Positions 1-12,593 of a stretch of 28,152 nucleotides of DNA are shown piece after piece. Every line of letters starts with the position of its first letter. Positions within the stretch are counted from its first letter, which is position 1. Both the position numbers and the translations under genes were made by a program. The stretch covers positions 1 to 28,152 of the forward strand of contig ATSW01006749.1 of NCBI GenBank assembly GCA_000444245.1, written 5' to 3'. The DNA comes from Botryllus schlosseri. Lineage: Eukaryota > Chordata > Ascidiacea > Stolidobranchia > Styelidae. The notes under the pieces are model-generated. The model was not told the DNA's origin. It did not search any database and was given only the letters and a program-made list of their open reading frames with translations.

Positions 1-147
1 CAGCGGCATATGCACATCATGCACTCATGGTATGCATATGCCCAGACTGTATGTATGCATTGTATACCATGAGTCGGTGTATATGCAGCAACAACATCAG
101 GAACAAAAATACATAACGGACCTGCCTCACCAACACTCAAAACTCAC

Positions 148-335
148 CGTGCATACACATGTCTTACAGCGGTCCGAACTAGTCCACGTCTGGCCCTCAC
201 TGTATATCATCGCACCTTTTCGGCAAGACAAGCAACGTGGGCAGCATTCGCCATCCAACACCACTGGTCTGGAACACGCAACACGAGGACAACCCATCCT
301 CCGACACCTAGCTTGTCCACTCTGAACACAAGTCA
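148..335 (-). CDS. Exon: second half of VWC e, first half of VWC f
   Basis: VTCVQSGQARCRRMGCPRV and GECCPRC finish VWC e; LSCRKGAMIYSEGQTW, CKTCVCT begins VWC f, which would be completed left of the window. The donor is GTGAGT in phase 0. At the acceptor (aactcag then TGACTTG) one base is lacking relative to the phase left by 427-509; the intron would also be only 91 bases. A one-base sequence error, or an upstream exon other than 427-509, would explain this. Confidence 0.78.
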
Positions 336-390
336 CTGAGTTACGCCAAACAGAATCTATTATTTACCATGCTCGACTAGATTTGCCTCA

Positions 391-1854
<1,464 letters not shown>

Positions 1855-2996
1855 TTATACATTTTCGTACTCATTACTCGACTCATAGTCCTCGTCATAA
1901 AAATACTCGTCTGGATAGATTGTCTCCGTTTTAACGGGGAGCAGGAGATCATCTTCCTTATCACCTTCCAGTACTGTACGTGGTGTCACAATATTATCAA
2001 TCTCGGTCACTTTATTGTGGACATCGACCAAATCCGGGACAATCTCCACGTTTCGGTTATTTATTCCGTTCATACTTTGGTCTAAATTTGATATTTCACT
2101 TTCTTTTTCAACTGACTTCGAGAGGCGGATGGGTTTTACGACTCTCTTGTGACTATCTGTATTGGCAGTGCTTGTTTCAAGGCTGTTGGTAATCGTAGCG
2201 CTGGTAGTTTCGGAAAAGTCTGACAATATATCAGGGTCGAATTTGGAGTTTTTTCCTGAACTCGGCATATCTTGCAGATAATTTTTATCATCAACATCAA
2301 CCATGTCGGCTAGTACGTCATCAAAATCGAATTGATATTCGCTCGGAGTTGAGCTGGTTTTACCGTGAGCGACGCTCATCTCGGTAGAATCGCGAATGTC
2401 TGAAAAAGTTTGAATATCTGGTACCACAACATCATCCTTATTATCACTGAAAATATCTTCAAACAAAAACGACTTATCATTGTAATCGAAATCTAACAAC
2501 GAATCATCGCTGTAGTATTCGTAACTATCATCAGAATCAGAGGATACTGATACATTTTGTAAGCTACTGGCAATGTTTGTGTCATCGAAATTAAAAGATA
2601 CATCAAAATCATCCAACAACTCATTCGCATCGAAATCAGACGCGACAGCGTTTTGCTGTAAATTTTTCTCCAACTCATCGATGGATTTTAACAGGTCTTG
2701 ATACCTATCGAGTTCCATTTCATTATTGGGACCTACATCGTCACCGTAAGTGTCATTGTAGGCATCATAATAACCGTCTTCATCGTAATTTTCATATTCA
2801 TAATCGTCCGTGATCAAAGCATCAACGTAATCATATTCCAGATCTTGCTCATGCTTTGTATTAGACGGGTAATTGTCGGTCGCGATCCCGTGGTCAGTAC
2901 TATAATCATACAGTGGCTCTTCTTTTGGGAAAGTGCGATTAGTCTCCGCATGCAAAGTTACCACTTGCGGCCGGCGTGTGTCTTCCGACTCCAAAC
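1855..2996 (-). CDS. Terminal exon: acidic Tyr-rich C-terminal tail with stop codon
   Basis: The exon starts after tatag with two bases (joining as Gly) and runs 379 codons to a TAA at 1855-1857. It has no Cys. More than a quarter of its first 200 residues are Asp or Glu, and Tyr clusters such as DDYEYENYDEDGYYDAYNDT and SDDSYEYYSDDS are prominent. Ser-rich acidic stretches follow. The first codon is Leu, so it is not an independent gene start. Acidic Tyr runs are candidate sites for Tyr sulphation and calcium or matrix binding; this is inference from composition. No clear polyadenylation signal was seen downstream. Confidence 0.78.
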
Positions 2997-3698
2997 CTAT
3001 ACGTTGTTATTGATACATGCAAAATTGAGGTATACGACACACGATGGTGTTAATTAGCGACGTGGAACGAGCAAACGATTACAATGGCAATTAACCACCA
3101 GTCTGACATCGACACAAAACACGTGTGATATTAGTCCCAGCTTAATGCAATGTCACAATGTATCAAAATAGGTCAAAAAAATTATAGATGGTAAGAAACT
3201 AAGTTCTTGACCAACTTTAAATAAAGTGCATATGATCAAAACTCCGAAATTCCATAAGATAGATCGGGCATTCTGGTTTTTATCTGGGCATTATATATTT
3301 TTTCAACTAGAAGACAGCTGTTAATAGCAACTACCAATACACGTTCCACAATTTCATCTTAAACTCACATTTCAGACAGTAGTAACATCCTAGGTTCTGT
3401 CAATGACATTTCAATGATTTCTAACAAGACGGTTATCAGACCAGGCCAATAATATCTGACAGGGCACGGTATCAGGTGAGGGTGACATGTCGAGTATGTA
3501 AATGGTTTCCCACGACAACAAATCATACGATAGACGGACTAAAATCATGGTAAAATGGTAAAATCATAAAGTCGTTGCCTAAAAATCTATCATGCAGCGA
3601 GACACTTGATGGTTATTCACTCTCAGTAAAAAAAGAGCATGAAACACTTGGTCAATTTCATGCCGTTTCACAATACGAAATCATGGCGACATCGTTAC

Positions 3699-3795
3699 CT
3701 CTTCTGCACCTCGGGCAACACGACCCGGGAGGTCTTTCTTTGTATCTGCAGCGTAGCGGCGGGCACTGCTGAGTGGTACATGACACAGATCCAAA
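3699..3795 (-). CDS. Exon: second half of VWC d
   Basis: FGSVSCTTQQCPPLRC, KERPPGSCCPRCRR completes VWC d with the CCPRC ending. It begins in phase 0 after attgcag and leaves one base (G) at GTAACG. That base fits both the acidic terminal exon (2996) and the VWC exon at 509, so this exon can feed two different 3' ends. Confidence 0.88.
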
Positions 3796-3901
3796 CTGCA
3801 ATGTCAAATTCATTAGTCACACTGCTAGTGCCAGAATATATGTTCACAAAGTGCAGACGTACTTATCTTAGTAATCTTGCATATGCACACAAGAGCGGAT
3901 A

Positions 3902-4954
3902 TTGAGTTCTAATGCTTTGAGAGCAACTCAACAGAAAAGCATACCTTATTTAGGTATAGTTATTGATAACAATCTGACAGGGGGTGAACATATAACCTCT
4001 ATTTGCAACAAGCTATCNAAAACCATAGGTANCATTCGCAAGTCACGTTTTATTTTACCACAGTCCACACGAATAATGATTTATCATACCCTATTTCACT
4101 CTCATCTAACTTATGGTATCATTCTCTGGGGATCCACACGGGAGAAACATTTGGATCGAGTTAGGAGTCTGCAAAATTAAGCCATCAAACTAATATGCCT
4201 TGCCAGTCGTAGAGATCGCGTTAACCCTTTATATTATAATTTAAAAATCTTAAATTGATGATATTTATAGATTTTAAGTCGGTATTCTGATGCATAAGTT
4301 CTACAATAACACCCTACCTGACACTTTCTCAGACTACTTTACACCTATCAGGGAACATCATTCTTATTTTACAAGAGGTTCTGTTATGAATCTGTATTTA
4401 CCAAAGGCTCATCACAAAACCATTGCCTATCAAGGTCCTCTAATATGNAACTCCATTNCTTCCCATATTAGGAGCAATACTTTATATGTATTTAAAACCN
4501 TGTATCGTGNCTTCCTTATTGATTCANACAAAANCTAAAATGTATNTTTAGTNCGAACTNNTANCGGTCAACATATCTTGTTTGTTTCAGACTAGTACAC
4601 TTTCTATTCTTTTCCTCCGTTTATCCTAACATGTGCTCTTACCTTTNTCCTGTCAGNCTTACAATTCACTGTTNCAGTANGATGTATGNAATTTATAGCC
4701 AATNTACTTCNATCAGCTGCAGTAGACTCGATGATCANCAGATCACTTCGCTGCAGCTTCATCTTGNAATCGTAAGACATAGTGGCCAATTCTATGAATT
4801 GTATATCGTATTCGTACACGTCTCATTTGCTTTGAAATCGCCACTGTAACCATTCTTTTGTATGTGTCCGTGTTTCTGAAGTTTATGCTATTCTGTTGCC
4901 TTTTTCATTTATTTTGCAATGATGAATAAAAATTCTCTCTCTCTCTCTCTCTCT
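3902..4954 (+). mobile_element. LINE 3' fragment (reverse transcriptase C-terminus, jockey/CR1-like) with CT tail
   Basis: Plus-strand translation gives SIPYLGIVIDNNLTGGEHI, RKSRFILPQSTRIMIYHTLF and HLTYGIILWGST, the thumb region of a non-LTR reverse transcriptase. Further on, MHKFYNNTLPDTFSDYF and YFTRGSVMN match the family's C-terminus. The open frame is broken at least once between 4180 and 4290, and several N bases lie in it. The 3' end is aatgaataaaaatt followed by a CT run (about 4934-4953). The endonuclease and polymerase core are missing, a typical 5'-truncated copy. It is inserted opposite to the host gene in an intron. Confidence 0.85.
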
Positions 4955-5041
4955 CACTCACAACTAGCAATATGAAGAAAATAAATTCTTATTACTCAAA
5001 AATGAAAACAACTTGATCTAGACTTGCCCAACATATAATTG

Positions 5042-5488
5042 CAGAGGTAGTCAGCAATGGTAGTTAAGTAGCCAACACGATTTCCAAGACACGTCAAAAT
5101 TACTTCATATGAGAGTAGAAAACGCCGTTTGAAAAGTACTCAAGTAATTACTTTCAAAAAGTGGATTGGGTTAAGACGTCGCACTCTTTTAGTGGCTAAG
5201 CAGAGGTGGCCACTTTTGCAATGGAAAGATGCAACATCGCGACTTACGCAAAATAACCATTGACACTACGAAGAACTGAAATTTTCGAAAATATATCTAA
5301 TCGTCGTGATATAGACAATCTCACTGCTAGTATTTACGGACACATACTTCTCACTACTTTACTAGGTTGAAAGCGAAAAAAGTAGGCAGTTTTAGCAGAA
5401 AAGCTTCAAGGAGTGAAAGTAGTCCAAGTAGGCAACTCTTACTGAGTATTCCAAACTAACAGAAGTACTCCGTTATTGACGACCTCTG
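5042..5488. mobile_element. CAGAGGT-ended hAT-like MITE
   Basis: Left end CAGAGGTAGTCA and right end TGACGACCTCTG are inverted with one mismatch. The interior carries the aagtactcaagta and gtagaaaacgcc motifs and a stray internal cagaggtggccac. The flanking 8-mers do not match, so the target duplication is lost or the insertion is old. It is the most complete member of the family in the window. Confidence 0.65.
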
Positions 5489-5570
5489 CGTATAAACGGT
5501 AAACACATTCTTTCATGCACGCATAACTAGATCAAACCAATCACAAGCGTCGAACGCAAACAAGTCTTAC

Positions 5571-5741
5571 CCGGCATGAGCACTGATTGCACGAGTTTTC
5601 CATGAAATTTTGTAAGTGCCTGTAGTTCTGCCCTTTGTATGCGCAGCCCATGCATTCGGGACAGCATTTGCCGGCGCTGACGCGCGGATGCTTGCACCGT
5701 AAAACCGGGCATGGGTTCTTGGTACACGTGATCCTACCAGA
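5571..5741 (-). CDS. Exon: second half of VWC c, first half of VWC d
   Basis: SGRITCTKNPCPVLRCKHPR and GKCCPEC complete VWC c. GCAYKGQNYRHLQNFMENSC then NQCSCR begins VWC d. The exon is 171 nt, phase 0 to 0, between ttttgcag and GTAAGA. Confidence 0.9.
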
Positions 5742-6929
5742 CTGCAAAACAAGGCGCGTGAAGGTTGGCGGGTTATATAACAGAAAAAGCAAAGAGTAAC
5801 ACACTCCGTTGATGGTCACTCGGGCAGCTGCAAAGCATTTCTATTTGCTCGCGTAGCTTTGTTTTTGAGAATGTATTCGAACTATTTGAAAATATTGTAA
5901 GTAGCAAAAAGTTAACAGGAGGATTAATATTTAAACAGCTTAAAACTTGCATGTATTGTTAACAGAGACACATTGGAAATATAGTGAAAGTTGAAGTACC
6001 GCCAACGTCACGCTTACTAAGGCGGTGACTCAAGGCATTATTAAGTCCGTCAAGTTTGGATACAAAGCTAGAAATCTGCAGTGTCTAAATACCCAACTAC
6101 ATAAAAGGACACCATGCATACAGCCACATCTTTATGTTTACGGCAAGGCACAATGACTTGTGAAAATTATAATGTCAATGCCTTTTCCTTCGATGAAAGC
6201 CTTGATCCCCTCGATTTTTCGTATCACGGCACTCAAAACGTGAAATTTCTGTGAAGTTGCGATCAATTCACAGCATTGCCACAAAGTGCAATGACATAGG
6301 TATGGTTTATAACCCACCAAATTATCTTTATGTAACGTATAACTTTCATTTTCATTGTGGTCATGTCATGTCAAAATTGTTTACGAAGTCAAAAATTTTT
6401 TGCGACCTGCGTTTCGTTTTTTTTTGTAGATGTTTGCACTGTCTATGAACTTATCATTCGACATTTTACCGCTTTTAGCCTACTTTATTGGCGTACCGTT
6501 ATAGACGGCCCATTGACTGCTCATCGTGAATCATAAACGGTCAAATGAAAGAAATAGGTTGACATGGTGTTATGCTCAACCCCACATTGCCCTACCATAA
6601 TGCGTGATGTAACTGGTGGAATTCTTCATAGTTCCAGATTTCGTTACAATAAAGTTTGTAAAAATTTGTCAGTTTTTACATCAAAATGTTTTTCCAGGCC
6701 AACGTACTTTGTTAGGACAGTTCCAACCAGAAATGAAGATAAGTAGTACAATTCTAACATTTTGTGCAAAAACACCTAATTTGCATGCATGAGGTCAAAA
6801 TTGTATCAAAATTTAGTTATTTAGTGTCAAAAATGTCAAAAGTTCGATTTTTAGATCAAAATCTTCCGTTTTTAGGTAAAAAAAATCTTCCTGCATATCA
6901 CCCATAATCTTTTGTCATAATGAAGGACA
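5742..6929. other. Intron sequence without recognised features
   Basis: AT-rich sequence between VWC exons. It has short open frames only, no repeats with clear ends, and no Cys-module signal on either strand. Confidence 0.5.
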
Positions 6930-6986
6930 CTTGAATACTTGATTCAGAATCGAGCCCCTGGTGTACTTGACTTTGCCTAGCCCTGG
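6930..6986. repeat. Fragment of the TAGGGCTGGGC hAT-like family
   Basis: cttgattcagaatcgag then gtacttgactttgcctagcc resembles the right end of the 499-bp element at 17189-17687. Only one degraded end remains. Confidence 0.5.
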
Positions 6987-7042
6987 TTATGAGGTCCATT
7001 GCAGAATCGTCAGGGGCTATTAGGTCTACTCCCGGCACTCAC

Positions 7043-7287
7043 CACGCAGCTGCAATTCGTGCATTTATCCATCTCCCAGGTGCCCAGATCGGCACGCCCG
7101 CTGCAGTCCTTAGAACAAGTGGGGCAGCACTCCCCCGGTAATTTGATGGGGGCCTCGCAATCGATACGCGGACACCTATTATCGGCAGTGTGACACATCA
7201 CCGAACCGTCGATACATTCACAAGTTTCGCAACGGTTCGGTCTGAAACGCTCCCCGTTTCGGTAGATCCGTCCGGTATACTCGCAAC
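7043..7287 (-). CDS. Exon: VWC domain b and first half of VWC c
   Basis: CEYTGRIYRNGERFRPNRC, ETCECIDGSVMC and GECCPTC form a full VWC domain. SKDCSGRADLGTWEMDKC then TNCSCV starts the next, which is completed by 5571-5741. It starts in phase 1 after ttgttag and ends in phase 0 at GTGAGT. Confidence 0.92.
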
Positions 7288-7529
7288 CTAACAAATTATA
7301 ATTGAATGAAAATCCACACCAGAGTAAGATAACCAGAAAATTCTCAGTTTTTAGAAATTACATTAGAATTGGAATTACGATTACTGAATTCGCAGAAGCT
7401 CGTTTTGCACAATACGGTTCTGCTTCTTGAAAACCGGAAATTAGATTAGAATAGATTACTGGCATTTTGCTGTAATTAGTCTAATTGCACCACCAGAATT
7501 ACCCCAAGATTCGCTATAACACTACTTAC

Positions 7530-7700
7530 GATCGCAGACTTCGCAACAGCCATCGGCATCTGGTGCAGGGTGGGTGCACGACTCAGACGGACAGGGTGAC
7601 GGGGAGCAGGAGATCAGACCGGCCTGGCAAATGCAAGTGTCGCAACCGTCCATCCACGTGGAGCCTTCGTTGTGCATATCGCCCGTCGTAGACAGGCAGC
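7530..7700 (-). CDS. Exon: VWC domain a
   Basis: CLSTTGDMHNEGSTWMDGC, DTCICQAGLISCSPSPC and ADGCCEVCD give a complete von Willebrand type C domain (C-x2-C-x-C, then CC-x2-C). It starts in phase 1 after tttacag and leaves one base at GTAAGT. That base joins the next exon to give VCDRCEYTG. VWC domains bind BMPs or mediate matrix contacts in other proteins; nothing here selects between these. Confidence 0.9.
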
Positions 7701-7794
7701 CTGTAAACGTTGATGGGGTGACTTTGTGCGTTTATGTTGCGAGAATAGATCCGTATCACGGAGGCGGTTGGGGTTCGGATATCAGGGGCGGTCG

Positions 7795-7965
7795 GTAATG
7801 CGGTACTTCTACTTCAGAGGGTTTTGTCTACTTGCACCACTTACTAAGTAGTTATGATTATGGACTTGTACTTCTACTTAACAATCTTCAAATTTGAAGG
7901 CAAAACTTGGCCGAGAATGTTTACTTTTTACTTGGCCTGAAATTGCCACTGCTTGAACACAAGTG
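7795..7965. repeat. Degenerate copy of the CAGAGGT-type repeat (inverted)
   Basis: cttctacttcagagggt, ggacttgtacttctactta and cttggcctgaaattgccact look like the reverse complement of the repeat interior. No target duplication was found. Confidence 0.4.
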
Positions 7966-8536
7966 GAAACTTACAACACTAGTTCTATATTTACTTTAGT
8001 ACCGATGATGATCTCTGTCAGATAACAGATTTTGAAGAGTTATTTAGACCAAGCATTTCAATTTCCAATTAATCGTTCAATGCGGATGGGCTTCGAGCTC
8101 GGAGATTATTTGATAGAGCCAAACAAAGACCGCAAGCACAATTGTGATCTAGCCATCACTCTAGTAGTAAGGGTCGATTATTTTTTCGAGTAACCACAAC
8201 ACATGCGCTTCAGTTGCTTTGTCAATGAAAAAATTCTACGGTTTCAATACTGTCTCTACAGTCTGGAAACCTTGGTTGATTGTAATCACTTAATCAGCGT
8301 TAAAAACATATCGTATATAGAATTGAGATTTGACCTGAGTGAGTGATTGACCACTGACCAGACATGGAGCGTTACTGTCAACAAATACCTAACTATTTTT
8401 CACGACATGCGGCAGGCACCATTTTGCGAGGTTGGTGGGACTGGAACACTTGACTCGAAGCATGACTCAGGATTCAAACCCACATATATAGTACCTCACG
8501 CACAAAAATTGAAAATTCAAACGCTCCGCACCATAC

Positions 8537-8683
8537 CGTAACACTGATAGACCTCTCCCGTTTCCCCATCGTAAAACTCCGGGTAGCACGCGCCGCAATT
8601 TTTCATCCTGCATTGCGCGCGAGGATGACTCGCACACGATGAGCCGGCGCATTTATCTTCATCGCATTGCATCAATTTTGTAC
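8537..8683 (-). CDS. Exon: C-HPxAxC-CG-C Cys module, unit 2
   Basis: CDEDKCAGSSCASHPRAQC, then RMKNCGACYPEFYDGETGE and VYQCYG. It matches the unit 1 module with identical Cys spacing through HPxAxC. The phase 1 to 1 exon runs from gtcgcag to GTATGG and joins the first VWC exon to give QCYGCLSTTG. Confidence 0.85.
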
Positions 8684-8742
8684 CTGCGACAAGATAGTTG
8701 TCAAAATGTGTCAAATTGTGATGTTAATCAAGAATCGAATAC

Positions 8743-8782
8743 CGAGCGGGCATCCGGAGTACCAGTTGAGAGCGAAGCAAAA
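8743..8782 (-). CDS. Small exon: FCFALNWYSGCPL start of HPxAxC module, unit 2
   Basis: The 40-nt exon encodes FCFALNWYSGCPL plus one base and aligns with YCFNVDLFLTWCPC in the unit 1 exon 18725-18918. It starts in phase 0 after cagcag (a start at 8785 would add one Gln) and ends with one base at GTATTC. This gives exactly the phase step (0 to 1) needed between 9511 and 8683. Confidence 0.62.
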
Positions 8783-9027
8783 CTGCTGGTCGGGCGTGAC
8801 TGGGAGCCATAAAAGGTCAGGGGTCACGGAAGACGAACGAAGCTCCTGGCTCTCAGATTGTCGCGCGTCTCTCCATTTGTTACCGAAGCTACGCACCACG
8901 TCTGTCTGTAAGATGACTGAATTAGGGGAAAACATAATACAGCAACACCGGGCCTCGATACTCGATAGTGATTAATTAAACACTGCCATCAACAGTACGT
9001 GTGGCAAAATGAACTTCTTGAGGAGAT

Positions 9028-9475
9028 CAAAGTAGCCATCATCGGTACTCAAGTAGAAGTAGAAGAAACTTCACAAATTTCTACTCAAGTACAAGTATAG
9101 GTAACAATTTACAATACATGTCAAAAGTTAATAGAAGCGAAAGTACAAAATGAAGGTATGAAAGTACTCAAAAAAGTAGTTATGAGACAGCAGATTTGGA
9201 CACAGTGGCGATCACAGTGGTCATCGTTGGTGCTCAAGTAGAAGGGTCGTAAATTTCTACTGAAATGCAAGTAGATATAGAAATTTTCAAGTGGGTAGGT
9301 ATTACGCACCTAGTTTAGCTTGATACCAAAAACTGTTCAGTGGATGTACATTGTACAAGTAGTCTGAACTCCTAACCAATTGAGCAAGTAGTGAAAGTAT
9401 ACAAAGCGACCTTCTAATTTCAATCAAGTAAGTATTTTTGCCAAAAAAGCTGTTAAATAGAAGTAGTGGCAGATC
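9028..9475. repeat. Two abutting copies of the CAGAGGT-type dispersed repeat
   Basis: agtagccatcatcggtactc near 9032 and agtggtcatcgttggtgctc near 9216 each start a segment with caagtagaag and aaatttctact motifs. These resemble the copy at 24160-24408. Ends are not well defined. The stretch is intronic. Confidence 0.5.
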
Positions 9476-9510
9476 ACTTGATGCTCATATATGATTCATG
9501 ATTTCTGTAC

Positions 9511-9718
9511 CTTGTCCAGCCAAGAATTCGAAAACCAATAGTCTGGCAACGGCGTGATGGGCGGGCATATTCGTTTGATATCAGTCAGCATCTCTTCCGT
9601 GAGCCCCGCGAGCTGCTGCTGCGCGTGGTAGAAAAATCTCATGTAATGAGGACCGTCGAAATAATTATCGCAGCTGTCTTTGTCCAGGCTGTCCTTGTCG
9701 AAACCGAAAACGTCGTAC
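9511..9718 (-). CDS. Exon: CxxYFxGPH module, unit 2
   Basis: YDVFGFDKDSLDKDSC, then DNYFDGPHYMRFFYHAQQQL, EEMLTDIKRIC and a Trp-rich end with LPDYWFSNSWLDK. Helical spacing between the Cys suggests a small alpha-helical module. It is conserved with unit 1 (19514-19689), and I do not know a name for it. It starts with one base after catag and ends in phase 0 at GTACAG. Confidence 0.85.
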
Positions 9719-9792
9719 CTATGTAAAAAAAGGGAATCATGAAATAATTACAATAAAAAAGTAAATAATGGAATGAATGAGAATCAGTTTAC

Positions 9793-9990
9793 CCTTTACG
9801 ATCAAATCCTGTAGCATCATAACCGTACTTGTTGTAACCAAACTTATCAAACAGCGATGCGGCGTATCCAGAATCGAATCCATTGGCAAAAGTTCGGTTT
9901 CTATACATCCCAAACGGAGTTTTACCATCCCGGTCAAAACCATAGCGATTATAACCGGACGCATCAAAGCCTTCAGCGTCAAATCCATCT
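9793..9990 (-). CDS. Exon: GYD repeats, unit 2
   Basis: DGFDAEGFDASGYNRYGFDR, a non-repeat loop (KTPFGMYRNRTFA), then KFGYNKYGYDATGFDRKG. It starts with one base after ttgcag and leaves two at GTAAAC, matching 10117 and 9718. The loop falls at the same place as the break in 20175-20365, so the two exons are probably paralogous. Confidence 0.87.
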
Positions 9991-10116
9991 CTGCAATAAA
10001 CGGCAGCAAGTTGACAGATTACAGACAGACAGACAGGTGTTTATTCGTCACAAACCAAGTAAATAAGATACATAACAAAAAACGAACATTTGCCAGCCTG
10101 TATCACTAACAAGTAC

Positions 10117-10282
10117 CTGTTGAAATCGTATCGATTGAAATCTTGCTTGTCCCATCCGGAGCGGTCAAACCCTGCCCGCGTGTATCCTTGGACGTTGTAG
10201 CCATTTCTGTCGTAGAGATTTCTAACGTCTGGCCTGCCCGATTCGTCATAGCCTGTCTGGTTAAATCCATCGACGTCGAAAC
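10117..10282 (-). CDS. Exon: GYD repeats, unit 2
   Basis: GFDVDGFNQTGYDESGR, then DRNGYNVQGYTRAGFDRSGW and DKQDFNRYDFNR. Pentapeptide spacing is mostly kept, with a seven-residue break at PDVRNLY. It begins after gcctag in phase 1 and leaves two bases at GTACTT. Confidence 0.86.
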
Positions 10283-10580
10283 CTAGGCGGTAGGACGCAA
10301 ATACAATCAAACATGTCTAGAGTATACAGTACAGATTTTCAAATTGTGGCAAATCAGAGAAGTACTTCGCATCACAACAGACAGGATGTTATAATAATAT
10401 TTGACAGGGCCACAGCACCCATGTCAGAAGAAAGTAGGCTATGCGTTACTAAGTGCTTATTATTCATATTCAGTGGGGTTGCAAAAATCACATATACAAA
10501 TACAAGCTTACAGGAAATACTGGGTCCAATTGAAATTTCATTCCACTCTCTACAAATAATCAACAAGTAGCCAGGCTCAC

Positions 10581-10790
10581 CGTTGACACCAAATCCGTGT
10601 CTGTCGAATCCATTCATATCTCTCACATCGTGCGGCTGGTTCATTACGTGCGTAGCATTGCACATGGAGCCCAGAGTTGGAGGCACGTAAATCACGCACA
10701 TTTGATGTTTTGAAGATAAAACCTCGTCAGGAGTAACGGTAAAAGGCGGGAGTCTCTTATACCGGTGCATGGCGGGAAATCGAGACACTC
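10581..10790 (-). CDS. Exon: post-tyrosinase linker and first GYD repeat, unit 2
   Basis: VSRFPAMHRYKRLPPFTVTP, then EVLSSKHQMCVIYVPP continues the tyrosinase C-terminal region. NGFDRHGFGVNG then opens the repeats. Phases 1 to 1 fit both neighbours. It is the counterpart of 20961-21142, but the linker sequences have diverged strongly. Confidence 0.83.
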
Positions 10791-11465
10791 CTGAAAAAGG
10801 AACGTCTGCTTCACATAAATCTCAACGGGACGGCGATGGTTGTCACTTGTCAATAAACCAAGTAATTACCATGATAATGGGCTTGGCTACCATTGCCGCA
10901 AAGAATCAATTTATCTTAATCCGAACAACTACGTTCATCCTAAATTTACATTCTGCAATGAGCCTTACAAATGGAAATCGGGCGATTTACTTTTCAGTTT
11001 TTAAGGGTACTGCATCTCAATCCGGCAGGTGGAAATAGGTCGCCCAAGTTTAAAGTTTTTCATCAATATTCACACTCGAATAACTTGACGGCATAAACAA
11101 AAAATACGGTGAGTGATGGCTTTGAGAAATCCGAGTATCTCTCATTAACAAGTCAAAGAACACGGATGAAAAGAAAATAANGTCATCTCCACACCGCACG
11201 AAAATAATTTTAATCTCTTTCAACCATGCCTATCCAGTTGCGCTTTGTGAGAATGTCGTGGGTTGATCGCGACTTTACATGATATGTTGTTCCACAAATG
11301 TGCGTAGCTATGCGGTACGAGTTTTAGATGCTGTAATATGATCACTTGAAGTTTAAAGACTTCCACAATGGGAAAAGCATCGAAACTATGCCCTGTCCTA
11401 ATATTTATTAGCAGATATAAGTTCGGACATGTCAAACGCATCGTATCAATTTCGATCGGACGCAC

Positions 11466-11614
11466 CCATAGGATTCTTCTCCTGCCACTCATGCCAAATA
11501 TAATCCATAAAGGCCCAATGCGACAGATAAATCGGATCGTACGGACCGAAGGGCGACGCCATGTGTCCACCGACGTACAATTGAAACAGGCCCGACATCA
11601 TCTCAAGTTGGATT
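11466..11614 (-). CDS. Exon: tyrosinase-like domain 2, CuB region (ligands lost)
   Basis: IQLEMMSGLFQLYVGGHMA then PYDPIYLSHWAFMDYIWHEW and Q. Against the family pattern HN-x-x-H-x3-GG, the first two ligands are Ser and Gln. In the DPxFxxHH motif the first His is kept, but the second, which is the ligand in tyrosinases of known structure, is Trp. The rest of the motif (GGHM, DP, D-x-x-W, EWQ) is well kept, so the fold is probably intact. It leaves one base at GTGCGT. Confidence 0.88.
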
Positions 11615-11676
11615 CTGTCAAAGGAAAAGAAAAACATATTGACAACGAGGTCATCGTGGTGATCGCGGTTTCGTAC

Positions 11677-11808
11677 CTGAAACTTTCGTAGTTTGTTTCC
11701 TGCAGGAGCAATTGAATGTCGACAGCGTCGGGCAAGGATATGGTCTTGTTGAACTTGCGTTTGATGCACGGGTGCCATCGGACGTCGCCTCTCATAAATG
11801 GATGGTGA
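11677..11808 (-). CDS. Exon: tyrosinase-like domain 2, central region
   Basis: HHPFMRGDVRWHPCIKRKFN, then ISLPDAVDIQLLLQETNYES and FR, matching the GPF, C-x-x-R-F, LPD and Y-x-x-F segments of the family. It starts with one base after ccttccag and leaves two bases at GTACGA. Confidence 0.87.
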
Positions 11809-12476
11809 CTGGAAGGAAAACATCTCGATTACTCACTATTGAGGTTGTGAGATACGAATGATAGGAAATATTTGATGACTCAAATCTGACTTGAGTCTTT
11901 TGGTGTGTCACTTTTAAAATATTGCCAAACCAGACTGGAGTGCCCCAAAAACTCTTATTTTTGGGAAAATGGGCAGAAAAACTTAGGTATTTCACAACAT
12001 TTCAATCAAAAGTAACTTATAATGGATGACACACTTGATTAACGACGCAATAAGTTCACAATGGGAAGTACTTGGGCCAAAAAATAGTGCCAATGTTACC
12101 CTCCAGTGGTCACAAAACTTTTATTTTAGAGACAGAACTAGCAAAAAAAACCAGTTGATACGAAAAATTACATATTTCTCAGAATTTCAATTTAATGTAA
12201 TTTCTAATCGATGCTCATCGATGCTTCAAGTTTAAAAAGAGAATAACACAGTGCAAACACATATTTAAAAAGTTTTTTTTAGCTTTAGCTACAATGGAAT
12301 GGCATACAGACTCATCCTAGTGGAGTGCAATAATGGTTCATAACTTCAACGTACACTACAAATGAATTAGGTACACGAAAGCTAATTTTGACCATCGGCC
12401 CAGTCTCCTTTGGGCTTCTTCAAGTGATACTTCTGTGAGGAGAGTTCTACGAATTCGCACACTGACATATACCTAC

Positions 12477-12532
12477 TTGACACAATTATTTTCTTCATCC
12501 CCATCTCCGCCGAAGAACGATGCTTGCCAGAC
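12477..12532 (-). CDS. Exon: tyrosinase-like domain 2, FFGG segment
   Basis: The 56-nt exon VWQASFFGGDGDEENNCV corresponds to VWQPNFFGGEG in unit 1. It follows a ttttctcaag acceptor and ends at GTAGGT, leaving AA, which with the next exon gives CVNHHPFMR (unit 1: CVPDHPFRV). Confidence 0.85.
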
Positions 12533-12593
12533 CTTGAGAAAACAATTTCACAATTCATTCTTAAGCTCATCTTCAGTCAGCACAAGAACGTAC

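Noticed and set aside
1855-2994. Acidic open frame as an independent single-exon gene
   Set aside because: The upstream edge is a splice acceptor and the first codon is Leu; phase fits the VWC exon upstream.
2698-3057. 119-codon plus-strand open frame rich in Ile and Val
   Set aside because: It is antisense to the acidic exon; its hydrophobic look is the mirror of Asp and Tyr codons.
7485-7798. Plus-strand open frames opposite VWC a
   Set aside because: They are antisense to a clear VWC domain and have no module of their own.
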